From Breviolum minutum Mf 1.05b.01 (Eukaryota > Sar > Dinophyceae > Suessiales > Symbiodiniaceae): DNA of 64,000 bases. The notes under the pieces are model-generated. The model had not been told where the DNA came from, did not search any database, and was given only the letters and a program-made list of their open reading frames with translations. The stretch covers positions 62,001 to 126,000 of the forward strand of contig DF239755.1 in assembly GCA_000507305.1 (NCBI GenBank), read 5' to 3'. The translations under genes and the position numbers were made by a program. The first letter of the stretch is position 1; each line of letters starts with the position of its first letter. This document shows, in pieces, positions 31,280 to 43,411 of the stretch.

Positions 31280-33180
31280 TGCTCTATAGATTCTGTAGAT
31301 ATCTCACTCATCCACCTCCCATACATTGGCTCCTTTGGATGCAAATCTGGAGTCATGTGGAGGTGGTTCAAAAAATGGTGTGTTGGTTCTTGAGATACTT
31401 TATCACATCCCTTGAAGCAATTCCATATGATGCAAAAGTTCCCAAAAAAATACTATCCTGTTAGGAAAATCCCATTGAAAAGGCCCGGCCCACTGTATTG
31501 TGAAGAGGTTGGGGTAAAGGTTGTTTCTCACATGTGCCCCACACTCCCTTTAGATCGTCCGTTAAATGCTGCCTGAATCATTCAAAGTTAGAATGTGCCA
31601 CCGAAGTGTTTGAAGACCTCAGAGCAAGTGTCCCTGGTTTAGATCTAGAACTGTACACAGTAATGAGCATGTAATGAGCGGGGAATATATATATATACAC
31701 ATACAATGTGATTTCATATGTTCAATAATCACTATGTTTGCTTGCAGCAAGTCAGGATGCATAGAACAAAAGCACCAACAAGAACTCCAAGTTGGCAGTT
31801 GCCATCTACCTCTACTCCTCATGACCCCAGGTCCAACGATGAAGAATGGTGATGCATATACCGTACCGTGGCCCATGGTGTCTTAGTACAGCATGGGGAG
31901 AGGTTGTCAAGTGGTGATTCTAACATAAATCCTTGGGGTGTCCATCCAACAGGACTTCTATGGGGGGTGGTGGCTAGAGGAAACTGAATAAACCTAATCT
32001 GGGTGAAGATTTTTGTGTGAGGTCTCCAAACCGAAAACACCATATTTCAGTAGGCGAAATAATGTCACACAATGGCCTGAAAGTTTGGATATTTGGAAGG
32101 TGGCAACATGTATTCAACTGGTTCAGTGCAGAACGTGGTTGTCTAAAAAGTTTGATTATTTGTAGATTGTAGATCTATGCATAAATATACCTCATATACA
32201 AGTATCATCAAGTATAGGTATAAACATCAAGTTTTAATTTTTTACAAATACACATGAGTGGGTATATTTATTTATATAACAATCATCTCTCTCTCTCTAT
32301 ATATATATATATTTGTTTTTGCAAAAAAAATATTTAAACAACGTTTGGCGTTTGTTCAACGTTTAAATTATCTGTCTTGAGCATCCTCCCTCCTCACGTT
32401 AGGTATTGGGAAGCATGCGTACACTCATTCTTCAGGAATTGTGCTTCAGTGGAAAAAATGATGGCAATGTTGCCAATCAACCGATTTCGTGTGGTTTACT
32501 GCAACCATTTGTTAATGACCCATTTGTCATTTGGTTGGTCTTGCAGGGTTGTTTTTGAAGGGAGGGGCAACATGATGAGTTTGTTTGTTTCACGCGGGAA
32601 TTGCGTTTGTTTCACCAGGCGTTGCAACCCCCTGGGTTGCATGAATCCGTCAAACACCTTTCCCCAGACCGAACGTTTGTTTCACTAGCCGGTATGGGCA
32701 GGCCTAGGCGGACATGATGGACCCCGAACAAAGGAAAACTGCATGACAAATAAGGATCATATATATGTATATATGTATTTGTTTAGAGATAGATACATTG
32801 ATAGAGAGATCATTACAAATACAAATGTGTATACACATTTGCGTATACATGTTTATAGTAGACCACCAAGTTTTCTGTTCATAACCACTGGAGCTGATAC
32901 ATGACTGATATACAACTGTTCTTCAAAACAAGTTGATTCCACCAGTATTTGTTTGAATGACAGCAGCTGAACCTGTACATGCTTCTCAGAGCCGCAGTTT
33001 CCTTTCGTTGGTTGTACATTGTAGAAATGTTGAAACAAACTATTTCTTGCTTATTGCAAAACGATCTTTCCAATATTCAGGGTTTGCTATATATGTCCCT
33101 TCTTAAAGGCTTTGAAAGATTACCGTTAAGGGGCTTAACATGATTAATTCCATCCACCTATGCTTTTGATGTTTTATACG
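31280..33180. other. No supported gene; TA-rich
   Basis: Several 60-100 codon frames on both strands without motifs. CTTGCAG|GGTTG at 32547 is a fair acceptor before a motif-free frame. 32160-32330 and 32755-32850 are TA-rich, with a (CT)n(TA)n run at 32286-32312. Confidence 0.35.
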
Positions 33181-33189
33181 GGTACATTT

Positions 33190-33262
33190 ACCTCATATCC
33201 CCTCCCAAGGCACATTTGAAGATGATTTTCCTTTTCCCAAGGTGGGGTATGCTAGTTTCCTG
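33190..33262. repeat. Dispersed repeat family 1, copy 3
   Basis: Contains CATATCCCCTCCCAAGGC, TTTGAAGATGATTTTC and ends CTAGTTTCCTGGA. Lacks the first ACTCCTG end found in other copies. Confidence 0.55.
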
Positions 33263-33313
33263 GACTGTGCGTAGCAAACCCTCATATTTCAGCATCAACC
33301 TTTCAATTTTCAG

Positions 33314-33588
33314 CAAGTGCTTCTCCACAAAAACCTCAGGACCTGACTGCCGGGATTCCAGATCAAGCCATCTTCAGTCGTAAACCCAATATTGGATCAT
33401 CTCAGAAACCTGGATTGAAGATTTCAGATTCGTGTCGTTTGTTTGGGTTATTGAACTCGGTGATGATTTGGGTTGTGGAGATGGGCGGTTCAGGGATTGA
33501 TGGAAAGGTCGATACTGTATTTTTTGGATGCCCACAGTTGTTGGCAACACAGTTGATCAACAAACATATGTTTGTTCTGAAGAAATGA
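33314..33588 (+). CDS. Coding candidate with strong acceptor
   Basis: TTTCAATTTTCAG precedes a 90-codon open frame: SASPQKPQDLTAGIPDQAIF, SRKPNIGSSQKPGLKISDS, then MIWVVEMGGSGIDGKVDTVF and TGA at 33586. The first half is Pro/Ser/Lys-rich, like a linker; the second is hydrophobic. No family recognised. At this composition such a length alone is not exceptional; the acceptor and the biased residue content are the support. Confidence 0.38.
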
Positions 33589-33990
33589 TGTTTTGGCGTT
33601 TTGTCTTTGGGAATGTTGACTCAATATGATTTTTTATCTTTATTGATTGGCTTCACATTTTGAGATAAACAGAAGTGTTCGAATGGAATTGATCCAGCCT
33701 GCATTGCTCAGTGTTGATAGTTGATCGGACAATTTGACTGAGAGCCGCATGGAGCACAATATTTGTAAGGAACTCCCAACCGTTTCACAAATCGGTACGC
33801 CGGTACGCTTCAGATTCACCTTAAACGTTTTGGTTGCGGCTTATTTCCTGGGAAAAAAATCATGTCAAACTGGCTCTCACCTCCTTCGTGTATGATGTCA
33901 CCCCCAAGAGGTGGCTGTCTCCTCAATTTTTTGTGAAATCTGATCTTTGTTACATTCCTGAAGTTTAAGATGGAACCTTTTTTTTGAATC

Positions 33991-34050
33991 CAAGTTTCCC
34001 CAAAAAAGTATCCTTCTCTTTGGAAGAGCCATTTTCAGGGTCCATGTTAG
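33991..34050 (-). repeat. Dispersed repeat family 2, copy 2
   Basis: Contains AGTTTCCCCAAAAAAG, CTTTGGAAGAGCCATTTTCA and a tail CATGTTAGATTTT that also follows the family 1 copy at 5860-5880, linking the two families. Confidence 0.45.
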
Positions 34051-34468
34051 ATTTTGCTTACGAGATCATGCTCCTCGACGAAACTAACGTACTACAGAAA
34101 GCGTTTTTGGGGTGAAAAAATTGACAAGCATGTTTCACCCAAAACCAAAAAAGTTTTAACCATTCAGGCTGTCATTGTTTCACCATTTCAGGGTTTTTTT
34201 CACCATGAAAGGCCTTTTTGTTTCTAGTTGTACCACAGAAAAGAAGCCCCGACCCATAAAAATCGGCCAAACGTGACAAACTTATAAGGAGCCAACGACC
34301 TATGGAGCTGCTGTTTTTGGGATGCCAGGGAGTGACTTGGATCGTCTTGGAGGTGGGTCTACACCCAGATTATCATTGCACAAAACAAGAAGAACCAATA
34401 GATACAACAGTTGATTTTTTGATGATGAAAATCATGTGTGCTTTTATTTGGGGTTGTTTAGGATGTAG

Positions 34469-34692
34469 GAAACAGTTGTCACGATTCATTGGATAGATGA
34501 GATAGCATCAGGTGCCTTGGAGCTGGGCAAGCTATGCAATCAGATTGGGTTTGCGGCCATCGGACCGGAATTTTTGATAGGACCTGAAGCCAATCAACAT
34601 GACCCAGATGAAGCTAGGTTTGGATATTTTCATTGGTTTGTTTTTTTAATAATCCCGAGGTCTTGGACATTATGGCCACATTGTCCAATCTA
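34469..34692 (+). CDS. Coding candidate
   Basis: After GTTTAGGATGTAG the frame reads IASGALELGKLCNQIGFAAI, then GPEFLIGPEANQHDPDEARF, and stops at 34690. GALELGKLCNQIG could be a HEAT-like helix. The overlapping + frame at 34633-34929 contains NLAVRAAAFATTYPECL, another HEAT-like piece, so an exon boundary and frame change may lie near 34620-34660. Confidence 0.35.
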
Positions 34693-34998
34693 GCGGTGCG
34701 TGCTGCAGCCTTTGCAACAACCTATCCAGAGTGTCTCCATTGGAAATACAGGCAGAGATGGGTCGGTGATATGGTGATCTATGGTAGCCTGTTGCTTCAG
34801 ATCTCACTCATAGAGGTGTTTTTTGGGCCGTGTGCGGTAGGGTTTGGATCCACAAAATCTCACAAAAACCAGGTCATCATGTCATATCGTCAGCATGATT
34901 GGAACCAAGATACTTATCTTCCTGGTTGAATTAGAGTTTTATCATTTGAGGTCACAGTAAAAGGTAGTGCATCATGAAGAATCCTGACGCAACTTCAG

Positions 34999-35043
34999 GG
35001 TTGCGTATGTAAGCAACTTGGTGAAACAGGGTTGCATTTGTTG
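34999..35043 (+). CDS. Very short exon candidate
   Basis: Fifteen codons (GCVCKQLGETGLHLL) between GACGCAACTTCAG and GTAAGC, phase 0 at both ends. Too short for a family call. Confidence 0.2.
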
Positions 35044-35243
35044 GTAAGCCAATGCCTGTTGGTGTGCGCTTCCCATGTTGGTGGTTGAACCTATCTCCTT
35101 GGAAAACTTGAATTCGAAAGGATTGATAGGATCTGGGAATATGTGAGTCAACCCATGGTTCGTAGTTTGGGTTAGTGATTTACCGTACTAGAAACCACCA
35201 GTGAAAGAGATGTCTACTCAAAATATTCCAAAAAGTAGGCTTA

Positions 35244-35531
35244 ATGGGCTTGAGAAAGCGTACAACCACCAACCGGCTAACTGCACCTTCATTTTTCCAT
35301 TGGCTGACAATATTTGTTCTACATTCCATGCCGTACGGAACCGATGTCTCTGCCAAGTGTAAGCCCATGGATCCCAAAAGGCCTAAGCCGGTTCATTTGC
35401 ATCTTCACGCCGCGGCAGTGGAACGTTTGGCTCAGTCCTTGTTGTGTCGCTTGGTGGGAAAAATGGGTTCTGTTAAGGAACAACTTTGCTTTGTCATTTG
35501 TGTCAAAGGAAGGATGCAGATATTTAGTTAG
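35244..35531 (+). CDS. Coding candidate
   Basis: A 95-codon frame whose middle (PKRPKPVHLHLHAAAVERLA, then QSLLCRLVGKMGSV) is helical and CpG-rich. CGCCGCGGCAG|TGGAACG at about 35419 could also be an acceptor and GTAAGC near 35359 a donor, splitting it. Not recognised. Confidence 0.3.
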   Translation: MGLRKRTTTNRLTAPSFFHWLTIFVLHSMPYGTDVSAKCKPMDPKRPKPVHLHLHAAAVERLAQSLLCRLVGKMGSVKEQLCFVICVKGRMQIFS

Positions 35532-35623
35532 CCAGCATATACCTTCGCTGGTTCACTGGTTCACCAATATTTAGATGTTTTGCAGGATTGATAGTTTAGG
35601 ATTCAAGGCATCCAATTGTCGCC

Positions 35624-35687
35624 ATGAGTGATCAAAAACGTGTACCAGGATTTTTAGACAGTTCCACCATAAATCAATTTGATCCGG
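35624..35687 (+). CDS. Possible first exon
   Basis: GCCATGA context followed by MSDQKRVPGFLDSSTINQFD and a GTATGT donor at 35688. It could be a start exon or internal. Family unknown. Confidence 0.3.
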
Positions 35688-36283
35688 GTATGTATTTGTG
35701 CATTTGTTGCATTTTTGGATGCTTCAATTTCTCTTGAGTTTTGTGCATTTTGCACATCCAGCAAAGAGCCGGGGAAACACACATCCAAGGGTTGTTTAAA
35801 TTCGGATGGATTGCTACCTCGTTGCTCTCAAAACGATCAGCCAGTAGCATTGTAGCAAAGGTCTCTTTGATTGGAGGTTCTTTTGCCACAAGTCCCACAC
35901 CAAACAAACCACAAGTGGCTGATTTCTTGAAAGAGATGGAATTACGGTCAAGGTAGTACCACAATCTCAGTACATGAATTCCAGAAATGGAATCATCCAT
36001 TGTTAATGTAGTTAACAAAAAATAAGTACCCATCATGAGGGGGATCAAAGGTTTATTGAAATTCCCAAGTGTTCCAATAATTTGGGTTCACGAAGGCCTT
36101 TCCCATCAACCAGATGAGTGGAACATGATCCCACTTTGGTTGTTTTGTTTGGACCCTTAAACTCAGCGTCTTGGTTTAGGAGTTTAGGACATATTTTTTT
36201 TCTTTCAAAAGACAAGTTTTCTACAAAATTTCTACCAAAGAAATTGAGTTTCCAGAAGTTGCCGGCAATTTTCCAACAAGTTT

Positions 36284-36613
36284 TTGGGGTTCTTGGCAGA
36301 GTTTTCGGTTGAAAGGGCCATTGCCACCCTCTCCAACTTGGAAGGTTTCATGATCATGAAGCAAATCGGCGAAAAGGCGCGTTGCATCCGAAATCTGGAA
36401 GATGTGAATTTTCTGTTTTCGCAAAACATTTCCTACCCAAGAAGTGACATTGAATTGGCAGTCATGCATACGCATGAGTTTGAGAAGTGCTGCTGTGATT
36501 GTGGATCTCAAACTATATCCCATCGGTCCCTCAAGAACGACAATTTTCTTGTACATTCTGCATTACAAATTCCCTTAACTGTTGGAAATCAACTTGAAAT
36601 TCTCACATCCTAG
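36284..36613 (+). CDS. Coding candidate
   Basis: A 109-codon frame; TTCTTGGCAG near 36300 is a possible acceptor. It reads SVERAIATLSNLEGFMIMKQ, IGEKARCIRNLEDVNFLF, and later HEFEKCCCDCGSQ. A 111-codon antisense frame overlaps, so strand is not settled by length. Confidence 0.3.
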   Translation: MGFLAEFSVERAIATLSNLEGFMIMKQIGEKARCIRNLEDVNFLFSQNISYPRSDIELAVMHTHEFEKCCCDCGSQTISHRSLKNDNFLVHSALQIPLTVGNQLEILTS

Positions 36614-37714
36614 TGTCACATGTTCAGGCAAACCATGGTACATTGCCAGTTAACAAGTGACCTGGGGTGATTTTTCATAGCTCTTCCTTGATTCAGGCGG
36701 ATGAGGCTTCAGTTCGACACAGATGCTAGGGCTGAAGTTGGGAATAGAACTCTATCACAGGAACACGAAACGTTTGCCCAGAAGAAAATGGCCGAAACAT
36801 AACGTCTTGAAACGGTGGGACCAAAAGGATGGAACATAAACTTGAACAGGGCGTAGAATGGTGGTGAAAGAGTCAACGATTGTGAATTATTGATATTATT
36901 TTGTTTTTTTGGAATCACGTTGGAATCACCAAACTTATATATATATTATATATATCATTCTTAAGTTGTGTTTGTTATATGACATGTAAATGGCTGTGAT
37001 CATTATCAGATATCAGTTTTTTTCTTTTGCAAGTAGTTTTCAAAATGTGCACTAGTTGCATTCTTACTGACATAAGATGATTAAGATTAAGTGCATGTTT
37101 TTGGTTTGTTTTTTGGATGCACCGACTTTGATGAATTTGTGAGGATGGCTTTGTTCCTTGTTGACAGCGGTACTCTTTTGTCGCAACCTCACTACACCTC
37201 AACGCCAGGAGGTGCTGGTTTTCAAAAAACTGGTTGTTTGGGAGTTTGGGATCTTGTGCTAAACTGTTTTATGGTCCATTTATGGGAATCTCCATACATG
37301 AAACCGTATCAAGAAATGGAATAGGAACTACAGTATATAGAGTGATTTCTTTTTTTTGATTTTGTATGTTTTTTTCCGGAAGCTTCAACCAAAGAGTGAT
37401 ATGGTGAAGTCCTTGTACTGCAATTGAATGTGTATAGACTGTATAGATGTGCACAAATATATGTACGTATGTAAAGTAATACCTTTTTGAAAAACATCCA
37501 AAGAATATGGAAATTGCACCACCTCGGTTGGCTTAGTCCTTGCTTTGTCAGATTGTCGGAGTGGAAATGTTGCAACAAAAATTGACTGGTGGTTTCTATA
37601 TGTGGAATCCTTACAAAATGATCTGCCAAAATTCAGATTGGTGAAAAACGTTGAGATTCACCTCGAATTTTCCTATCATAGCTATGTCTCAAAATGGGGC
37701 TTTAGACCTCAAGT

Positions 37715-37830
37715 ATTTGGTGGTTTGAAACACTTTTTTCATTTTTAGCCCGAAAACCTTGGGAGATGATCCAATTTGACGGTTCGCATATTCTTCAAAT
37801 GGCTTGTAATCACCAACTAACTAGTCAAAA
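37715..37830 (+). repeat. Dispersed repeat family 3, copy 4
   Basis: Carries TTGGTGGTTTGAAACA, GGGAGATGATCCAATTTGAC and CACCAACTAACTAG. Confidence 0.55.
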
Positions 37831-37839
37831 GATTTAGTT

Positions 37840-38890
37840 GTTTCATGCTTTTAGGAGCAAAATACGTTTTGGAGCCATGGTCCCGGTTGTTTTTCCTGTC
37901 TAACCGTCTAACCTAACAAAAGGAACATCGATTTTGTTTGCCAACCAAACGGCGTTTGTTTGTCAATCACTCCTGGTTTGGCTGTTTCTCAACTATGTTT
38001 TTCTTCGCAAGGACTTGTTTGTTTCATTGGCCACCACTTTGTTTTTGTGTTTGTGTCCAGGCAACGGCTCCAATTTTTGGATACCTGGATGTTCCAGGTA
38101 TATGTACAAATCTATCAACCATTTTTTAAGGTTTCTAAGTCAGAAAGTCACCCAAGGCATGGTGCTTTGAAGGGACCTTGGGACCCGTCCTCCAGGTAGA
38201 TCGTTTGCTCCAACTCTTGATCTTAGCAGCGGCAGATCCGGGTTTCTGGGACCGGATTTCAACCCACAGGTTGGACAACAAACCATGGGATTTTCAGCCC
38301 CAGATCTTTCCGAGTTTTCATCGATTTGGGTGATACAAATCACTTGTTCTGATGTTTTTTCGCCAAATTTGTGTATGTAGACATTCCTCAACAACTTGGA
38401 TATGATGGTACCATATGATTATATAACATATATATATATATATCATAGATAATTGAATCAAAGGTGTGATGCTCTCAAGGCCAAAAAACAATGAACATCC
38501 TGTGGATATGATTAAATTTCCTACAATTCCATACGATGATTCTAGCTGGTATATCTTTGCTTATCATTCCCTGTTTGTTGATGGGTTTTAAGTTCACCAT
38601 GACTTTGACCTTCAACAAAATAGAATCTTAAAAATGGTGGCAAAACAAATTCCGGCTGATTTGTTTCCGGATGTTTTTGTTGTTGAAACGGAACCTCAAT
38701 GTACCAAGCTGAATTTGGTACGAATTGTTGCATCAACTTCAAACAAGTTTACCCCGAGGTTCAATGACACGTGCATTTCCATGGTTGGAATTGGATGATG
38801 ATCGAAAAACCACCTTGCCCATGGGCAAAATGGTTTCTTGGTTCATTAGAACAGGGGAGATTCTGGTGGATAGTCTAATGGGAGTGATGC
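37840..38890. other. No supported gene
   Basis: Three overlapping + frames at 37934-38199 and one at 38725-39027, and an antisense frame at 38140-38394, without motifs. TA microsatellite at 38427-38443. Confidence 0.35.
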
Positions 38891-38894
38891 ATGA

Positions 38895-39059
38895 TGTGAT
38901 TTGGAAGGTGCTGAACATAAGGAGGACGGTGGTGATAGGGTATCGTGGGAGGATCCAAGGGTCCAAGCAACTGCGAAGCAATGGGTCAATTGTAGCATCC
39001 TTGATGCTGACGATACTGTTTTTTTGAATGGTTTAAGAGTTGGTGTGTTTCTATCATGA
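38895..39059 (+). CDS. Coding candidate, acidic
   Basis: 54 codons: EGAEHKEDGGDRVSWEDPRV, then QATAKQWVNCSILDADDTVF and LNGLRVGVFLS. Soluble, charged and unlike the flanking run-on frames. GATTTGGAAG|GTGCTG could be an acceptor. A different 100-codon frame overlaps (38725-39027); I prefer this one on residue content only. Confidence 0.3.
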   Translation, partial: CDLEGAEHKEDGGDRVSWEDPRVQATAKQWVNCSILDADDTVFLNGLRVGVFLS

Positions 39060-39504
39060 ACTGAATATTGAGCCTAGATGCAGTTTGGTTTGTTGTGTTG
39101 CAAGGTTCATATACTTGTTCAAAATCTTCGATGCAAACCTTTGAGCTAGTTTTCAGATGTGAACGAAAAGGACGACCAACTTAGGTTTTCAAGTCTTGTT
39201 GGTTTGTTAACTTGTCTATTTACTCAACTACAAAGGGCCAAACCCAAAGTGATACCAGCTTGATGTGACTAGTAAGCATGGGATAGTTTCAAGGGCTCTC
39301 CAAGTCCCCTAAACCTTGACATAGAGGTAGACAGAAATTCTACACCACTTGACATACCCTTTGCTAAAAAAAACATGGCAATGGATCATCCATTGTTCCT
39401 ACTGTATTAAAAAGAATGTGTGATTTTTCGCATTGCTATGATGATTTAGCAGAAGATGACATATGTTTTTTTTTCATTTATGACGACCGTGTTTTTGTTT
39501 GCAG

Positions 39505-39585
39505 GGTGCAGACGTGAGCAAGGGTGAAGCTTCGACGTCACGGGAGCAGCACGAAGATGAAGGTGGACGGGGAAGAGGGGGATGA
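39505..39585 (+). CDS. Exon candidate, Arg/Gly tail
   Basis: A strong acceptor (TGTTTTTGTTTGCAG) precedes GADVSKGEASTSREQHEDEG, then GRGRGG and TGA. GC-rich patch. It could end at a donor before the stop. Looks disordered. Confidence 0.33.
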   Translation, partial: GADVSKGEASTSREQHEDEGGRGRGG

Positions 39586-39632
39586 CCTTTCCTTGATCCA
39601 ATAGATCACTTGGATCCGCCACCTACCCAGCA

Positions 39633-39696
39633 ACAGTGGCAAATAAAGGTCTATAAGGATTTCCTACAACAAATGTAATAAATTTGGTGGTGACTG
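39633..39696 (+). repeat. 64-bp repeat, inverted partner of 19474-19537
   Basis: Starts ACAGTGGCAAATAAAGG. It is flanked by two near-identical direct copies of GATCCAATAGATCAC (39596 and 39713, the second with one change). Confidence 0.7.
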
Positions 39697-39719
39697 GAAT
39701 CTTGCGGGGTAGATCCAAT

Positions 39720-40870
39720 ATATCACATAAACAATTGGTTGTAGAAGATGGTTTTCCTAGGATGACACAACCTGGCAGCTGTTGTCAGCTTTGGAAGTAT
39801 GAGGTTCTTCTTTCAGGAAGCTAAATAAGACCATACCACGCCAGACCTAGAAAGAAAAGAATACATAAGTCCAAGCAATGTCATGACATTTCAGGTCTAG
39901 CAAATGAGTATTTGAAGTCTAGCAAATGAAAGCAACTTACAACTTACCCGCAAGAAATTAGTTCAATGGTGGTAGAAATTCTCATGTTGAAGAGTGAAAT
40001 ATATTTTGTATAGGCCAGCTGTAAGCGTTTATAGTTCATGGTAGTATTATTTACCCTTTCTACGAGTATTAAGATGATTCATGTTTGTGCAAATATACTG
40101 TAAATCATAAGGTAATACATTCAAACTAAAGCCGAGAAAACTGACGAGTTTCATGTGATTTTGGAGGGCCCCCAATTTGGAAGCACTCCTACTCCTTATA
40201 AACTAGTGATTCAACAAATAGTAGAATGATGTAAAATGGCAAGTCAGAATCAACAGGGTGCCATTCATCAGCAAACGGTAGACATAGTACTTTGCGTCTT
40301 AAGCACTTGTTTGGTTGGTCACGACATTCATTCCAGTACACGCACCTGCAGCCGCCCAGCCATTTCTTTTTGCCCTTGGACACATGATGGATTGAAGTGG
40401 TTGTCCAGATGTCATCTATTATAGTTGCTAGAGCTAGTCGTAAATTCTCACGTGGCAACAAAAAAAGGCAGCATAAGTTCAAGAGCTTGTTTTTTTTGGA
40501 ACAGTAATTTTGTCTATGGCCATGCTTCTAGTGGGGCGTAGTGGACTCACGATGACTCACTTGAAATTGGTTTTCTAGGCACGCAAACCCGGATGATCCT
40601 AGCTCACCTTCTGAGAACGGTTTCTTGGAACCTGTAAATACTATGCATTGAGGAATTCAGGATGTAATTAGATTTGTTTTTCATTAGTCTCTCAGAATAT
40701 GATTAGATGTCAACGTCCAGCTTTGTTTGGTTTGCTTGGTGCTATTTTTGTCCGTCATCTCTTGCTGACTTTTGACGAAGTGCCTTTCAAGTGTGGAAAT
40801 GGGATGCATACGACTCTTGGTATGGTGGGTTTGACCGAAATTAAATGGTGAAAAGATACATATATGTATA
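39720..40870. other. No supported gene
   Basis: Short frames only; an open stretch near 40580-40650 (HANPDDPSSPSENGFLEPV) has no splice support. Confidence 0.35.
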
Positions 40871-40871
40871 G

Positions 40872-40945
40872 ATCATCGTTGGCCGGCCGGGCAGAATCTT
40901 CTACGCCAAGGTCTCCTAAGATGTCAATTTTGGTAACCTTTGACT
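40872..40945 (+). CDS. Exon candidate
   Basis: Lies between ATATGTATAG and GTGAGT. It reads SSLAGRAESSTPRSPKMSIL, then VTFD. CpG-rich core (GGCCGGCCGG). Ser/Pro-rich; unknown. Confidence 0.32.
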
Positions 40946-41146
40946 GTGAGTGGAGCTGAGAAAAACAGAAAAGTCACACAGTTTGACTCGTATTTGCCTC
41001 CACCTTGCATAGGTCATGATTGGGTCATTCTTCCTAAAGACGGGTTCGTGTTGGGTGAATCGACCAGCCTTTCAAACGACAAAGGTTGCTGATTGAAGTC
41101 TATAGGGATGGAAGAATTACCAGCAAAACAGAGACGGCTTAATCAG

Positions 41147-41222
41147 TCCAAGGCACCATACATCCAACCACACTGCTACCAAATGGCCTATGTCTTCATT
41201 CACCATTCAGATCATGGTCCAA
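41147..41222 (+). CDS. Exon candidate
   Basis: Lies between CGGCTTAATCAG and GTAAGA, phase 0 at entry. It reads APYIQPHCYQMAYVFIHHSD. Family unknown. Confidence 0.3.
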
Positions 41223-42083
41223 GTAAGAAGCCACCATCCAAGCATAATATTGCCATATATTGCCTGCTTAAGTTATTGCACCACAACAGCCAGAATGCCT
41301 TGTACATCTTGTATCTACTGGTAGTTAGACACCTAAAGTAGCCCAGCGTCGCTGTCGTCGTCATCATCATTCTCTCCATCATCCATCATGATTCATAATG
41401 ATCCATGCTACATATGACTGAACATAACCCAACTGACCAATATCATATGCATCTCCTCCAGTTGCCAAGTTGCGCCAAGGATTTTTACGACCCGAATCCT
41501 CTGACAGTGAGGTCTCATCCTCTGAGTCAGTGCCTTGGAGATTAACAGAAGGACGAGCAACAAGGAGGTGTAAATGCAGGTACCTGTTGAGAGGCAACAT
41601 GTAAATACACCTTTTGCATAATATATTCACACTTAGTACAAATATATATATGAATAATACGTAATAGATGCATTTCTGTTTGAATGCATAAATAATGACA
41701 TATATCAATTTTAATACTCTGATTCGCAACAGGGTGCTTCTTCAGCTGTATCAAAGCTATACCAGCAGAAAACAAACAGCTTCACTCAAACTGTTTAAAG
41801 ACTCGTTTTTTCCGTACAAAGGAAACACGTTTGAGACCACGGACTTGCGCCTTCATTTGATGTCTCGTTGAAATCAAACTATATAAACTATATTTTGAAA
41901 TATTGTGAGTTCTAAATATGTATTTGCATTAGCATAGACTTGTTTGGGCGTGTCAAGATATTTGATCAAGAGTGCAACTTGGCAAGGCCAAACAACTCTA
42001 CCTGAAAATCTCACTCCTGCTTTGCTGAGGATTCCAGTAACTACAGTTACCACAGTGCTATGTCCTTATCCTTTACCCAAACA

Positions 42084-42148
42084 GGGATAGATTTGGCACG
42101 TGCGCTGGAATCTTGGTGGCTATTTTTGTTCATTGGGGTGATTGTTGG
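42084..42148 (+). CDS. Exon candidate, hydrophobic
   Basis: A pyrimidine-rich acceptor (CTTATCCTTTACCCAAACAG) and a GTGAGT donor. It reads IDLARALESWWLFLFIGVIV, probably a membrane segment if real. The frame is open back to about 42006. Confidence 0.33.
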
Positions 42149-43149
42149 GTGAGTCAATGCAGGTCAAACGATCAAACCGAGCTACAAACAACTTCTTTTA
42201 ATGGACTTGATGTCTATGCCAGGGTTCACTGGCTAATCAACCACCTGACCATTGACTAACCGATCAAATCCTAAAGACATCAAAACGTTTTGGTCACAAT
42301 GGGCTTGTGCAATGAAGTCTAGCACTTGATAGAATGATGATCGCCAGTGCCCAATGGATTTTGCTTCTAATTGAACCTTGTGAAAGGAAAAAACTCTTGG
42401 CATTGCACCATTTGGACCCATTTGGATCATCTGGTCTCATATGAAACCAACCCGAGACCTTGAACAGCAAACAACAGCCACTTTCAACCTTGGAATGGCC
42501 GAAGTTGATCAACTTGAATGATCCAATGGACGTCATCAGGTTGACCCTTCGATAGGTGGTTAAAACACATGTAACTTCCACGAATCACACGTGTTTTCAT
42601 TGATTGCTAAGCACCCAAACAGCATGCCTCAAGTACCCCAGTAGCCAAAGGTATTGTTGAGTTTTGGAGGATATCCCATGTTTTAAGTGTTTAAGTTGGG
42701 TTTTACATTCAAATGTGTAACAGGTGGTTACCCGGATTTCTGTAGCATTTCCCCAAACATTTCCAAACGCTGCACTGAGAAAGCGGGTCGCAACAGCTGT
42801 GCTTTGGGTGCCCGATTGATTCTTCGTTTGGTCTCTTATATCTCGGTATCTTTGACGGCACAATTTTTTTAGCAAAGGAAATGGGAAGCAATGAATGTTG
42901 TTGGGAAAATAGCATTGGTTTTTAGAAGGACATGGTTTACTTTTGGGACACAAAGCATTATTTTTAGGGGTCCCTTTTTTTGGCCGAACTTAACCGTGTA
43001 TGAACCTAGTTTTTTTTGTAACTGGTAACATTGACATAGCCAAAGTTGTTTGAAGTCTTGGAAATATCTATGTTTTTTCTTGCAAAAGATCAAAAGGAGC
43101 TTAGGGGACTCCAACAAGAACGGAGTGCTGCTATGTTTCATTTTAACAG

Positions 43150-43200
43150 TCCCCCCTGGCGTTGTGAAATGTTGTCAAACATTGAGATTGGAACGAGATA
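43150..43200 (+). CDS. Short exon candidate
   Basis: Lies between TTTCATTTTAACAG and GTGAGT. Two frames are open (PPWRCEMLSNIEIGTR or PPGVVKCCQTLRLERD). Confidence 0.27.
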
Positions 43201-43411
43201 GTGAGTGTCGTCCATGCATCTGCCTACCTTTGGTCACATACAGCAATAGCCACCGTTCACATGCCAGTTCATTAAGATTCAAACAGGTAACCTTTAAGTG
43301 AGTCCTGACTCATTCCGAACACAATAGTTCAACACAACTGATTGAATTAAGAGAAAGTCGCACTATCAGAGTTCAATGAAGTCCTTTAGTGAAAGCTTCA
43401 ACCAATGGTAA

